The notes below the pieces were generated by a model, which was not told where the DNA came from, did not search any database, and saw only the letters and a list, made by a program, of their open reading frames with translations. From Nocardioides halotolerans DSM 19273 (GTDB lineage Bacteria > Actinomycetota > Actinomycetes > Propionibacteriales > Nocardioidaceae): a DNA stretch of 64,000 nucleotides. The stretch is taken from assembly GCF_000422805.1 (NCBI RefSeq), contig NZ_AUGT01000022.1, positions 1-64,000 on the forward strand. The letters are read 5' to 3'. Positions 36,039 through 44,456 of the stretch are shown in pieces (within the stretch, counting starts at the first letter, position 1; the number at the start of each line of letters is the position of its first letter). Made by a program: the position numbers and the translations under genes.

Positions 36039-36081
36039 GCCGGATTCGGCATTGACCGGGATCAATCCGGCTTCCTACGGT
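36039..36081 (+). promoter_or_regulatory. GH3 promoter with overlapping inverted-repeat operator
   Basis: TTGACC (36052-36057), 18-nt spacer and TACGGT (36076-36081) form a promoter. GCCGGATT (36039-36046) and AATCCGGC (36064-36071) form an inverted repeat around it, with an inner ATTGA-N6-TCAAT (36051-36066) over the -35. It is a good candidate site for the divergent ROK repressor. Confidence 0.55.
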
Positions 36082-36158
36082 GCAAGGGCGCGGGCCAGCC
36101 GCGCCCGGTGGGCCGCAGAGGCCGACCGGCTTCTTGATCGGGCAAGGAGAAACACGCG

Positions 36159-38165
36159 ATGTTGCGCACCCACCGCGGCGCCGGTCCCGGCGCCGCCCTC
36201 GTCACGGCCACCGTCCTGGCCGCCGTCATGGTCCTGGCCGTCGGGCTGCTCCAGTCGCCCGGCGAGGCCGCACCCACGGCCGACCGGCACCGGTCCGGTC
36301 CGGCGTACAAGAACAGCCACCTGTCCACCGACGAGCGGGTCGCGGACCTGCTCGCGCGGATGACGCTGGCGGAGAAGATCGGCCAGATGACCCAGGCCGA
36401 GCGCGTCGACGTCGACGCGGACCCGTCGCTGATCACCACCCACGCGCTCGGCAGCATCCTGTCCGGCGGCGGGTCGACGCCGACGAGCAACACCCCCGAG
36501 GCGTGGGCCGACATGGTGGACCGCTACCAGGAGGCCGCGCTCGAGACGCGGCTCGGCATCCCGCTGCTGTACGGCGTGGACTCGGTCCACGGCCACTCCA
36601 ACCTCCAGGGCGCCACGGTCTTCCCGCACAACATCGGCCTGGGCGCGACCCGCGACCCCGACCTCGTCGAGAAGATCGGGCACCTGACCGCCATCGAGAC
36701 CCGCGCGAGCGGACCGCAGTGGGCGTTCGCGCCGTGCGTCTGCGTCGCCCGCGACGACCGGTGGGGCCGCACCTACGAGAGCTTCGGCGAGGACCCCCGC
36801 CTCGCGATCCAGATGGAGACCGCGATCGACGGGCTCCAGGGCGACGGCGCCAAGGACCTGGCGAAGCCCGACCGGGTGCTCGCCACCGCGAAGCACTACG
36901 CCGGCGACGGCCTCACCGCCTACGGCACCGGTGAGGGCGACTACACCGTCGACCAGGGCATCGACCAGGTCTCCCGCGAGGAGTGGGACCGGCTCGCGCT
37001 CGCGCCGTACAAGCCGGCCGTGCGCAGGCACCACGTCGGGTCGGTCATGCCGTCGTTCTCCAGCGTCGACTGGACCGAGGACGGCCTCGGCAACCCGGTC
37101 AAGATGCATGCCGACCAGGAGCTCATCACCGGCGTGCTCAAGGACCAGCTCGGCTTCGACGGCATCGTCGTCTCCGACTGGCGGGCGATCCGGCAGCTCC
37201 CGGGCGACTACCGCGAGCAGGTGCGGGCCTCGGTCCTGGCCGGCGTGGACATGTTCATGGAGCCGATCCAGGCACCCAACAACCCCGACGGGTGGGACGT
37301 GTTCATCCCGACCCTCACCTCGCTCGTCGAGGACGGCACGGTGCCGATGAGCCGGATCGACGACGCTGTCACCCGGATCCTCACCGCGAAGTTCGACCTC
37401 GGGCTCTTCGAGCACCCGTTCACCGACCGGCGCCACATCGACTCGATCGGCAGCAAGGCGCACCGCAAGGTCGCGCGGAGGGCCGTCGCGGAGTCGCAGG
37501 TGCTGCTCAAGAACAAGCAGCACACGCTCCCGCTCAGCACGCACAAGTCGCAGCCGGTCTACGTCGCCGGCAGCAACGCCGACAACATCGGCAACCAGGC
37601 CGGTGGCTGGACGCTCACCTGGCAGGGCGGGTCCACCAACGTCATCCCCGGCCAGACGGTCCTCGACGCGGTGCGTGCGACCTCGAGGGGGAGGGTGCAG
37701 TTCAGCGAGACGGCCGCCGACCCGGTCCCGTCGAACGCCGCGGGCGTGGTCGTGGTCGGCGAGACGCCGTACGCCGAGGGCTTCGGCGACGTCAACGGCC
37801 CACAGTGGGCCTACGACCCCGGCGACCACGGTCAGCCGCGGCCGAAGAAGACCATGGAACTCAGCGACGCCGACGCCCTCGCGGTCCGGCGGGTCTGCTC
37901 GCACGCCGCGTCGTGCACCGTCCTGGTCGTCTCCGGCCGGCCGATGATCATCCCGCCGGAGCTGCTGGCGCAGATCGACGCGCTGGTGGCCTCCTGGCTG
38001 CCCGGGAGCGAGGGGATGGGCGTGGCCGACGTGCTGTTCGGCGCGAAGCCGTTCACCGGCAGGCTCCCGGTGACCTGGCCGCGGACGGTCGCCCAGGAGC
38101 CCATCAACGTGGGCGACGCCGACTACGACGCGCTCTACCGCTACGGGTTCGGCCTCGGCACCTGA
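36159..38165 (+). CDS. Secreted glycoside hydrolase family 3 (beta-glucosidase-like)
   Basis: 668 aa with an N-terminal signal segment (RTHRGAGPGAALVTATVLAAVMVLAVGLL, described in part; cleavage near residue 40). It has the GH3 N-terminal barrel: LLYGVDSVHGHSN, KHYAGDGLTAYGTGEGDY and the nucleophile D340 in VVSDWRAI. The C-terminal GH3 domain has VLLKNKQHTLPL, GGWTLTWQGG and LPVTWP. The GDG/GSGEGDY pattern resembles plant and bacterial exo-beta-glucanases (1,3-1,4-beta-glucan). It probably releases sugars outside the cell and is likely controlled by the adjacent ROK regulator. It has no dedicated transporter nearby. Confidence 0.93.
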   Translation: MLRTHRGAGPGAALVTATVLAAVMVLAVGLLQSPGEAAPTADRHRSGPAYKNSHLSTDERVADLLARMTLAEKIGQMTQAERVDVDADPSLITTHALGSILSGGGSTPTSNTPEAWADMVDRYQEAALETRLGIPLLYGVDSVHGHSNLQGATVFPHNIGLGATRDPDLVEKIGHLTAIETRASGPQWAFAPCVCVARDDRWGRTYESFGEDPRLAIQMETAIDGLQGDGAKDLAKPDRVLATAKHYAGDGLTAYGTGEGDYTVDQGIDQVSREEWDRLALAPYKPAVRRHHVGSVMPSFSSVDWTEDGLGNPVKMHADQELITGVLKDQLGFDGIVVSDWRAIRQLPGDYREQVRASVLAGVDMFMEPIQAPNNPDGWDVFIPTLTSLVEDGTVPMSRIDDAVTRILTAKFDLGLFEHPFTDRRHIDSIGSKAHRKVARRAVAESQVLLKNKQHTLPLSTHKSQPVYVAGSNADNIGNQAGGWTLTWQGGSTNVIPGQTVLDAVRATSRGRVQFSETAADPVPSNAAGVVVVGETPYAEGFGDVNGPQWAYDPGDHGQPRPKKTMELSDADALAVRRVCSHAASCTVLVVSGRPMIIPPELLAQIDALVASWLPGSEGMGVADVLFGAKPFTGRLPVTWPRTVAQEPINVGDADYDALYRYGFGLGT

Positions 38166-38181
38166 CCCTCACCCGGGGGAC

Positions 38182-38187
38182 TAGGGT
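38182..38187 (+). promoter_or_regulatory. -10 for a leaderless amidohydrolase gene
   Basis: TAGGGT, 8 nt before GTG 38196. Confidence 0.5.
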
Positions 38188-38195
38188 CCGGAGAC

Positions 38196-39269
38196 GTGCC
38201 AGCGCTGCGCGTCTCCGGACCTGTCCTCCCCGACGGCGAGGCCCGCGACCTCTACGTGGTCGACGGCCGGATCACCCTCGAGCCCCAGGCCGGCGCCGAG
38301 ACCGTCGCCAGCGGCTGGGTGGTCCCGGGCCTGGTCGACGCCCACTGCCACATCGGCCTCGACGAGCACGGCGAGGTCGACCACGAGGCGACCGAGGCGC
38401 AGGCGGTCGCCGACCGTGACGCCGGCGCCCTGCTGCTGCGTGACTGCGGCAGCCCGGCCGACACGCGGTGGGTGCAGGACCGCGAGGACCTGCCGCGGCT
38501 GATCCGGATGGGCCGGCACCTCGCCCGCACCAGGCGCTACATCCGCGACTACGCGTGGGAGGTCGAGCCCCAGGACCTCACGGCGTACGTCGAGCAGGAG
38601 GCCGCGCGCGGCGACGGCTGGGTCAAGCTCGTCGGCGACTGGATCGAGCGAGACCGCGGCGACCTCGCGCCGTCGTGGCCGGCCGACGCGTTCACGGCGG
38701 CGATCGAGACCGCGCACGCGTTGGGCGCCAAGGTCACCGCGCACTGCTTCGGCACCGAGGTGCTGCCGATCCTCATCGACGCCGGCATCGACTGCATCGA
38801 GCACGGCACGGGCCTCACCGAGGACCTCATCGACGGCATGGTCGCGCACGGCACCGCTCTGGTGCCGACGGCGATGCAGCTGAACAACTTCCCGACCTAC
38901 GCTGACGCGGCCGGCGAGAAGTTCCCGGCCTACGCTGCCACGATGCGCGACCTGCACGCGCGGCGCCGCGACACGATCATGGCGGCGTTCGAGGCCGGCG
39001 TGCCCATCTACGCCGGCACCGACGCGGGCGGCGTGCTGCCGCACGGCGGGATCGCGGGGGAGGTCGCCGAGCTGGCGTCGTACGGCATCCCGGTCACCGA
39101 CGCGCTGGCCGGCGCGTCGTGGAAGGCGCGCGAGTGGCTGGGCCTCAACGGCACGCTCGAGGAGGGAGCGCCGGCCGACCTCGTGGTCTACGACGCGGAC
39201 CCCCGTCAGGACGTGACGGTGCTGACGAGTCCCTCGCGGGTGGTGCTGCGCGGCAGGGTCGTGGCCTGA
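38196..39269 (+). CDS. Amidohydrolase family protein (imidazolonepropionase/prolidase-like)
   Basis: 357-aa metal-dependent hydrolase of the TIM-barrel amidohydrolase superfamily. It has DAHCHIG (metal HxH), GWVKLVGDW (candidate carboxylated lysine), KVTAHCFGTE (His), CIEHGTGL (His) and YAGTDAGG (catalytic Asp), in the canonical order. The beta-sandwich domain is formed by both termini (ADLVVYDADP). The substrate is unknown; relatives act on cyclic amides or Xaa-Pro-like peptides. Its 3' end overlaps the convergent vanW-like gene by 64 bp. Confidence 0.87.
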   Translation: MPALRVSGPVLPDGEARDLYVVDGRITLEPQAGAETVASGWVVPGLVDAHCHIGLDEHGEVDHEATEAQAVADRDAGALLLRDCGSPADTRWVQDREDLPRLIRMGRHLARTRRYIRDYAWEVEPQDLTAYVEQEAARGDGWVKLVGDWIERDRGDLAPSWPADAFTAAIETAHALGAKVTAHCFGTEVLPILIDAGIDCIEHGTGLTEDLIDGMVAHGTALVPTAMQLNNFPTYADAAGEKFPAYAATMRDLHARRRDTIMAAFEAGVPIYAGTDAGGVLPHGGIAGEVAELASYGIPVTDALAGASWKAREWLGLNGTLEEGAPADLVVYDADPRQDVTVLTSPSRVVLRGRVVA

Positions 39270-40183
39270 CGCGGCAGCGGGCGGCCGTCCTCGTCGAGGT
39301 CGACCACGAGGTGCTCCGGCGGGGGGTACTTCACGATCGCGCAGTTGCGCTTGACGAGCTCCTCGCCGACCACGTTGCCGGTCCGCCGGTCGACCAGGCT
39401 CCGCCAGATCTCGTTGCGGCGCCAGATCCTCGCCCCGACCCGCACGAACTCCTCCTCGCGCGCCTCGACCTTGTAGGAGTGCTCGACGGGCCGGTCGGCG
39501 CGCAGCTCGCCGCGCAGGTGCTTGTCGTCGAGCCAGGTGTGCACCTGGAACGTCGTGTCGGTGTCGTTGCGGACCACGAGGTCGACGTAGTTCCAGACGA
39601 TCGAGCAGCCGACGCCCCAGGGCAGCACGCGGTTCTTGTCCGGGAAGGGGTCGAAGCTGTGCTCGGAGCGCTCGACCACCGTCAGCGGCGAGTGCAGGAA
39701 CATCCAGTGGAGCAGGTTCGCGAGCTGGCAGATGCCACCGCCGACGCCGGCCTTCGCGTCGCCGTTCGAGAGGCGCATGCCGACGACGTAGCCCTTGCGG
39801 CGGGTGCAGTTGCCGACGATCTTGTTGAAGGAGAACGTCTCGCCGGGCCGGATCACCACGCCGTCGGTGCGGGCGCTCGCCAGTCGGAGGTTGACCACCT
39901 TGTTGTGCTGGAGGGCCATCTCGTCGGGGGAGAGCTCGCGCAGCAGCAGCGAGCCGTGCTTCTTGACGCGGACGGGCAGCTCGGGGGTGCCGGCCGCCCG
40001 GGTGGCCCAGCGGGCGTCGGAGGTCAGCCACGCGAGGTGGCGACGTGCCTGGTGGACCCGCACGGCGGCGGGGTAGAGCCACGGGTGCCGCTCGGTCACG
40101 CGGCGGCGGGTCAGGGTGCGCACGTCGGTGGGATGCGCCGCGGGAACGGCGGGTTGCGGCGTGAGCACGGACAGATTGTGCAT
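39206..40183 (-). CDS. VanW family protein
   Basis: 325 aa with the VanW core: VVIRPGETFSFNKIVGNCT, GYVVGMRLSNGDA, GVGGGICQLANLLHW and DNDTDTTFQV-like C-terminal beta strands (VVRNDTDTTFQVH). VanW occurs in vanB-type glycopeptide-resistance clusters and in many cell-envelope loci; its biochemical role is unknown. There is no signal peptide and no vanRSHAX genes in the window. It is divergent from rpsP. A divergent Ddl paralogue exists 35 kb away (4007-4978), but no direct link can be shown. Confidence 0.88.
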   Translation of the reverse strand: MHNLSVLTPQPAVPAAHPTDVRTLTRRRVTERHPWLYPAAVRVHQARRHLAWLTSDARWATRAAGTPELPVRVKKHGSLLLRELSPDEMALQHNKVVNLRLASARTDGVVIRPGETFSFNKIVGNCTRRKGYVVGMRLSNGDAKAGVGGGICQLANLLHWMFLHSPLTVVERSEHSFDPFPDKNRVLPWGVGCSIVWNYVDLVVRNDTDTTFQVHTWLDDKHLRGELRADRPVEHSYKVEAREEEFVRVGARIWRRNEIWRSLVDRRTGNVVGEELVKRNCAIVKYPPPEHLVVDLDEDGRPLPRQATTLPRSTTREGLVSTVTS

Positions 40184-40216
40184 GCCCGGCTCCGTTTAGG
40201 CGCGTCGGCGCCCGTC

Positions 40217-40225
40217 TGGCAGACT
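40217..40225 (+). promoter_or_regulatory. rpsP -10 region (TGGCAGACT)
   Basis: The 9-mer TGGCAGACT is identical to that in front of rplS (43131-43139). CAGACT would be the -10, giving an rpsP leader of about 130 nt. No convincing -35; TTTAGG at 40195-40200 is the nearest candidate. Confidence 0.45.
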
Positions 40226-40361
40226 TGCCGGTCGAGTCCTGCACGCTGCGGACCCTCTCACCCGCGGCGGAGCAAGGCCCATCGGAGATCCAGGACGCAG
40301 GTCACCCCGCGCGTGCGCCGTGGCTCCACCACCACATGACATCCGAGGAGACACCACAGCT

Positions 40362-40961
40362 GTGTCAGTCAAGATCCGTTTGAAGCGCCTGGGCAAGGTC
40401 CGGGTGCCGCAGTACCGCATCGTCGTCGTCGACTCGCGCAAGAAGCGCGACGGCAAGGTGATCGAGGAGATCGGCAAGTACCACCCCAAGGAGGACCCGT
40501 CGTACATCAGCGTGGTCTCCGAGCGGGCCCAGTACTGGCTCGGCGTCGGCGCGCAGCCGTCCGACGCGGTCGCCAAGCTGCTCAAGATCACGGGTGACTG
40601 GCAGACCTTCAAGGGCTTCAAGGGCGCCGAGGGCACGCTGAAGACCGCGGCTCCGAAGACCGACAAGCTCGAGGCCTTCAACCTGGCCCTGGCCGACGCC
40701 CACGGCACCGCCTCGGGCGACGCCGTGACCGAGAAGCCCGCCAAGAAGGCCGCCGCCAAGAAGGCCGCGGCCAAGGACGAGGCTCCTGCCGAGGAGGCGC
40801 CGGCTGCCGCCGAGGCCGCCGAGGCCGCCGAGGAGGCTCCGGTCGAGGCCACCGCCGAGGAGGCCGCGCCGGTCCCCGCCGACGAGACGCCCGAGGGCGC
40901 TGCTGACAACGCCGAGGACGCCGAGGCCGCGCAGACCGACGCCGAGAAGGCCGACGGCTGA
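40362..40961 (+). CDS. rpsP: 30S ribosomal protein S16
   Basis: S16 core (about residues 1-85, [22 protein letters not shown] ... [15 protein letters not shown], given in parts) followed by an unusually long tail of about 110 residues made of Ala, Glu and Lys ([20 protein letters not shown] ...). GTG 40362 has GAGGAG 11 nt upstream. Alanine/glutamate tails on S16 are common in actinobacteria and presumably flexible at the ribosome surface. First gene of rpsP-khpA-rimM-trmD. Confidence 0.95.
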   Translation: MSVKIRLKRLGKVRVPQYRIVVVDSRKKRDGKVIEEIGKYHPKEDPSYISVVSERAQYWLGVGAQPSDAVAKLLKITGDWQTFKGFKGAEGTLKTAAPKTDKLEAFNLALADAHGTASGDAVTEKPAKKAAAKKAAAKDEAPAEEAPAAAEAAEAAEEAPVEATAEEAAPVPADETPEGAADNAEDAEAAQTDAEKADG

Positions 40962-40966
40962 GCGCC

Positions 40967-41209
40967 GTGCTCGCTGACGCGCTGGAGCACCTGGTCCGCG
41001 GGGTGGTCGACCACCCCGACGACGTCGTCGTGCGCGACAAGCAGCTCCGTCGCGGCTCGATCCTCGAGGTCCGGGTGCACCCCGACGACCTCGGCAAGGT
41101 GATCGGGCGCGGCGGGCGCACCGCGACCGCGTTCCGCACCGTGATCTCGGCCCTGGCCGGCAAGGGCGGCGCGCGGATCGACTTCGTGGATGTCGACCGG
41201 CGCCGCTGA
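40967..41209 (+). CDS. khpA: KhpA-like KH-domain RNA-binding protein
   Basis: 80-aa single KH domain with the GxxG loop GRGG (KVIGRGGRTATAFRTVI, around 45-61). In Firmicutes KhpA pairs with KhpB in RNA binding and cell-size control; conservation next to rpsP and rimM points to a role in ribosome or small-RNA biology. It starts 5 nt after rpsP and overlaps rimM by 20 bp. Confidence 0.92.
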   Translation: MLADALEHLVRGVVDHPDDVVVRDKQLRRGSILEVRVHPDDLGKVIGRGGRTATAFRTVISALAGKGGARIDFVDVDRRR

Positions 41210-41798
41210 CGCCCCCGGCTTCGACGTCGTCGTCGGCCGGATCGGGAAACCGCACGGCCTGCGCGGCGAGGTCACCGTCGACGTCCGCACCGACGAGCCC
41301 GAGCGGCGGTTCGCGCGTGGCAGCACGCTGCGCGCCGAGCCACCGCCGGGCTCGGCGTCGTCCCTGCGCACGCTGACCGTCTCGGCCTCCCGGTGGCACC
41401 AGTCGGTGCTGCTCGTCAGCTTCGAGGAGCTGCCCGACCGCAGCGCGGCCGAGGCGGCGCGCGGGATCCTGCTGCACACGTCGATCCCGGCCGGTGAGTC
41501 CCCGGAGGACCCCGACGAGTTCTACGACCACCAGCTGGCCGGGCTCGCGGCGCACGACGTCGACGGGACGCCGCTCGGCACCGTCGCCGGCCTGTTCCAC
41601 GGCGGCGCCCAGGACCTGCTGCGCATCGCGACGCCGGAGGGGCGCGAGGCACTCGTGCCGTTCGTGAAGGCGCTGGTGCCCGAGGTCGACCTCGCGGGCG
41701 GCCGGATCGTGATCGCCGACCGGCCCGGGCTCGTCGCGCCCCTGCCCGAGGACCTGCCCGACGACCAGCCCGAGGACCGGCCCGAGGAGCCCGGGTGA
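41190..41798 (+). CDS. rimM: Ribosome maturation factor RimM
   Basis: 16S rRNA processing factor that assists 30S head assembly and binds S19, 202 aa. The N-terminal barrel has [17 protein letters not shown], and the PRC-barrel domain has [35 protein letters not shown] and the final PGL. The tail is a short acidic P/D/E run. ATG 41190 lies inside khpA, and its stop overlaps trmD by GTGA, so all four genes are translationally coupled. Confidence 0.95.
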   Translation: MSTGAADAPGFDVVVGRIGKPHGLRGEVTVDVRTDEPERRFARGSTLRAEPPPGSASSLRTLTVSASRWHQSVLLVSFEELPDRSAAEAARGILLHTSIPAGESPEDPDEFYDHQLAGLAAHDVDGTPLGTVAGLFHGGAQDLLRIATPEGREALVPFVKALVPEVDLAGGRIVIADRPGLVAPLPEDLPDDQPEDRPEEPG

Positions 41799-42958
41799 GG
41801 CTCGACTACCTGACGATCTTCCCCGAGTTCCTGGCGCCGCTGCAGCAGTCGCTCACCGGCAAGGCCGCCGGCAAGGGCCTCATCGAGCTGCACGTCCACG
41901 ACCTGCGCACGTGGACCCACGACCGGCACCGCACCGTCGACGACGCGCCGTTCGGCGGGGGAGCGGGGATGGTGCTGACCCCTGAGCCGTTCGGCGAGGC
42001 GTTCGACGAGCTCGGCGTCGACGGGGCGACGGTCGTGGTGCCGACCCCGTCCGGTGCGCCGTTCAGCCAGGCCCTGGCGCGTGAGCTCTCCGGGCGGCCG
42101 CGGCTGGTCTTCCTGTGTGGCCGCTACGAGGGCATCGACCAGCGCGTGCTCGACCACGCCGCCACCCGGGCCGAGGTCGTCGAGGTCTCGCTCGGCGACT
42201 ACGTGCTCAACGGCGGCGAGGTGGCGGCCCTCGCGATCACCGAGGCCGTCGTCCGGCTGCTGCCCGGCTTCATGGGCAACGCCGAGTCGCTGGTCGAGGA
42301 GTCGCACGAGGACGGCCTGCTGGAGTACCCCGTCTACACGCGTCCGGCGTCCTGGCGCGGGCTGGAGGTGCCTGCGGTGCTGCTGTCGGGCGACCACGCC
42401 GCGGTCGCCGCCTGGCGGCGCGAGGAGGCCCGGCGCCGCACCGCGCAGCGGCGGCCGGACCTGCTCCACCCGAGCCTCGCCGCGAGCGAGTGGGAGATCG
42501 TCCCCGCCGTGCCCGGCGACGCCGGCGAGCTGCTGACGCTGCAGCGCGCCTGCTGGGTGCAGGAGGCGCTCGCCAACGACAGCCTCGCCGACATCCCGGC
42601 CCTGCACGAGTCGCTCGAGGACGTCCGCGCGTGGATGGCGGCGTGGTCGACCTGGGTCGTCCGCAGCGCGGGCCGCCTGGTCGGCGCCGTCCGCGGCCGC
42701 CTGGAGGAGACGCCCGGCGGACCGGTCTGGGACATCGGCCGGATCATGGTCGCTCCCGACCTCCAGGGCCGCGGCCTCGGCCGCGCCCTGCTCGCGCACA
42801 TCGAGACGGTCGCGCCGCCCGAGGCCACGTCGTACCTCCTGTTCACCGGTGCCCGCAGCGCCGACAACATTCGGATGTACAAGAAGGCCGGCTACCGGGT
42901 GCGGACCGACCTCGATGCGCCGCCGCTCGCGGTCCTCCTCACGAAAGGACGCCGCTGA
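41795..42958 (+). CDS. trmD: tRNA (guanine(37)-N(1))-methyltransferase fused to a GNAT acetyltransferase
   Basis: 387 aa, about 130 longer than a normal TrmD. Residues 1-228 are the SPOUT methyltransferase that makes m1G37: [33 protein letters not shown] (trefoil-knot SAM site) and [15 protein letters not shown] with the catalytic Asp. Residues 231-387 form a complete GNAT domain ([15 protein letters not shown] ... [27 protein letters not shown]), including the acetyl-CoA pyrophosphate loop QGRGLG. No frameshift or stop separates them. The acetyl acceptor is unknown. The stop codon is part of a dispersed repeat (42953-43034). Confidence 0.93.
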   Translation: MRLDYLTIFPEFLAPLQQSLTGKAAGKGLIELHVHDLRTWTHDRHRTVDDAPFGGGAGMVLTPEPFGEAFDELGVDGATVVVPTPSGAPFSQALARELSGRPRLVFLCGRYEGIDQRVLDHAATRAEVVEVSLGDYVLNGGEVAALAITEAVVRLLPGFMGNAESLVEESHEDGLLEYPVYTRPASWRGLEVPAVLLSGDHAAVAAWRREEARRRTAQRRPDLLHPSLAASEWEIVPAVPGDAGELLTLQRACWVQEALANDSLADIPALHESLEDVRAWMAAWSTWVVRSAGRLVGAVRGRLEETPGGPVWDIGRIMVAPDLQGRGLGRALLAHIETVAPPEATSYLLFTGARSADNIRMYKKAGYRVRTDLDAPPLAVLLTKGRR

Positions 42959-43034
42959 ACACCCCCGCGAGCTTCGGCCCCGAATCCGCGGGGCGCCTCG
43001 CTCCGCTCGGAACCACCGGGTCGCTGCGCTCCCA
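42953..43034. repeat. Dispersed intergenic repeat, copy B (compact)
   Basis: Starts at the trmD CGCTGA stop. Blocks 42953-42981 and 42988-43034 match 3808-3836 and 3916-3962 (28/29 and 44/47), separated by only 6 bp. This is probably the uninterrupted form. Confidence 0.8.
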
Positions 43035-43272
43035 CCGCTCCCATGGCGCCACACACCTTCGCGGGCGTCGACCCGAAACCGCCACGACGCACGCTCAGCG
43101 TTTCGTGATTGGTCCCGGGTGTGCGGGCTGTGGCAGACTCTTTCCTTGGCTCAGTCGGCCGGTTCTCTGCCACAGGGGAGTCCGGAGCCGCCAGCCTTCG
43201 CGACACCAGCGACAACTCCATGCACACATTCCGATTCCGCGGCTGACCTGTGGCACTCGCGAGGAGCAGCAC
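43035..43272 (+). promoter_or_regulatory. rplS promoter and structured leader
   Basis: The 314-bp trmD-rplS gap holds the repeat above, then TTGGTC (43109-43114) and TGGCAGACT with CAGACT (43134-43139) as likely -10. The predicted leader is about 125 nt. In the leader TGCCACAG (43168-43175) can pair with CTGTGGCA (43249-43256), closing a stem just before the Shine-Dalgarno GAGGAG (43261-43266). No ORF is seen. Confidence 0.5.
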
Positions 43273-43623
43273 ATGAGCCACATGATTGCCGAGCTCGGCA
43301 ACGCCCTGAAGCGCGACGACGTCCCTGACTTCCGCGCCGGCGACACCATCAAGGTCCACGTGAAGGTCGTCGAGGGCAACCGCTCCCGCATCCAGATCTT
43401 CCAGGGCGTCGTGATCCGGATCCACGGCTCCGGCGTCGGCCGCACGTTCACCGTCCGCAAGGTCTCCTTCGGCGTCGGTGTCGAGCGGACCTTCCCGCTG
43501 AACTCGCCGATCTTCGACCAGATCGAGGTCGTCACCCGCGGTGACGTCCGGCGCGCGAAGCTCTACTACCTGCGCAACCTGCGCGGCAAGGCCGCCAAGA
43601 TCAAGGAACGCCGCGAGGCCTGA
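43273..43623 (+). CDS. rplS: 50S ribosomal protein L19
   Basis: 116 aa. The core [29 protein letters not shown] (in parts), [13 protein letters not shown] and [19 protein letters not shown] are all typical. ATG 43273 has GAGGAG at 6-nt spacing. L19 sits at the 30S-50S interface. It is separated from trmD by 314 bp with its own promoter, unlike the tight rimM-trmD-rplS operon of E. coli. Confidence 0.97.
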   Translation: MSHMIAELGNALKRDDVPDFRAGDTIKVHVKVVEGNRSRIQIFQGVVIRIHGSGVGRTFTVRKVSFGVGVERTFPLNSPIFDQIEVVTRGDVRRAKLYYLRNLRGKAAKIKERREA

Positions 43624-43636
43624 TCCGGGCCCGATC

Positions 43637-43642
43637 TACACT
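43637..43642 (+). promoter_or_regulatory. lepB -10, leaderless
   Basis: TACACT, 7 nt before GTG 43650, 14 nt after the rplS stop. Confidence 0.55.
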
Positions 43643-43649
43643 CCCGGAC

Positions 43650-44441
43650 GTGACCATCGAGGACGCCGACACCGGCGCCGGCTCTCGGCTCGAGGCTCCC
43701 TCGTCGACGGCGTCGACCGGGTCGAAGGCCGCGCGACCGCACATCCCGGTCTGGCAGGAGACGCTCATCCTGCTGCTGATCGCGGTGCTGCTGGCCGTGG
43801 TGCTCAAGGCCTTCTTCGTGCAGGCGTTCTACATCCCCTCGGAGTCGATGGAGCCGGGGCTGGTCAAGAACGACCGGATCCTGGTCCAGAAGGTCTCCTA
43901 CCTGGGCGGCGGCAGCCCCGAGCGCGGCGACGTGGTGGTCTTCAAGGACCCCGGCGGGTGGCTCGGCGCCGACGACGTCAAGGGCCCGGACAACCCCGTC
44001 GCGAAGGTGCTGGAGAAGATCGGCCTCTACCCCTCCGGCGGTCACCTCGTGAAGCGCGTGATCGGCGTCGCCGGCGACACCATCACCTGCTGCGACGAGC
44101 TCGGCCGGCTCTCGGTCAACGGCACCCCGGTCGACGAGAAGGACTACACGCTCCCGGGCCAGATCGACCAGCACGACTGCTTCGGCCCGATGACCGGCAA
44201 CTGCAGCTGGAGCATCGGCCCGGTGCCCAAGGGCACGGTCTTCGTCATGGGCGACAACCGCGCCCACTCGGCCGACTCCACCGTGCACATGTGCCTGGAG
44301 GGCGAGACCGAGTGCACCAAGAACCCCTACGTCGACACCGACCTCGTCGTCGGCAAGGTGTTCGCGCTGATCTGGCCGCTGTCGCGCTTCGGCGGCGGTG
44401 ACGGCACGGACGCCTTCGACAAGGTCCCCGACGCGAAGTAG
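43650..44441 (+). CDS. lepB: Signal peptidase I
   Basis: 263-aa membrane serine/lysine protease that removes Sec and Tat signal peptides. A cytosolic N-tail of about 37 residues is followed by one transmembrane helix (about 37-58). The catalytic Ser66 is in IPSESMEP, Lys135 is in HLVKRVIGVAGD and the C-terminal box is VFVMGDNRAHSADS. A cysteine-containing insertion (CCDEL, CFGPMTGNCSW, CLEGETEC) suggests disulfides outside the cell. Downstream of rplS and upstream of rnhB as usual in actinobacteria. Confidence 0.96.
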   Translation: MTIEDADTGAGSRLEAPSSTASTGSKAARPHIPVWQETLILLLIAVLLAVVLKAFFVQAFYIPSESMEPGLVKNDRILVQKVSYLGGGSPERGDVVVFKDPGGWLGADDVKGPDNPVAKVLEKIGLYPSGGHLVKRVIGVAGDTITCCDELGRLSVNGTPVDEKDYTLPGQIDQHDCFGPMTGNCSWSIGPVPKGTVFVMGDNRAHSADSTVHMCLEGETECTKNPYVDTDLVVGKVFALIWPLSRFGGGDGTDAFDKVPDAK

Positions 44442-44456
44442 CCCGGCGGCCCACCG

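Noticed and set aside
39206..40183. Glycopeptide-resistance cluster
   Set aside because: Only a VanW-family gene is present; no vanR/S/H/A/X homologues. The Ddl paralogue is 35 kb away.
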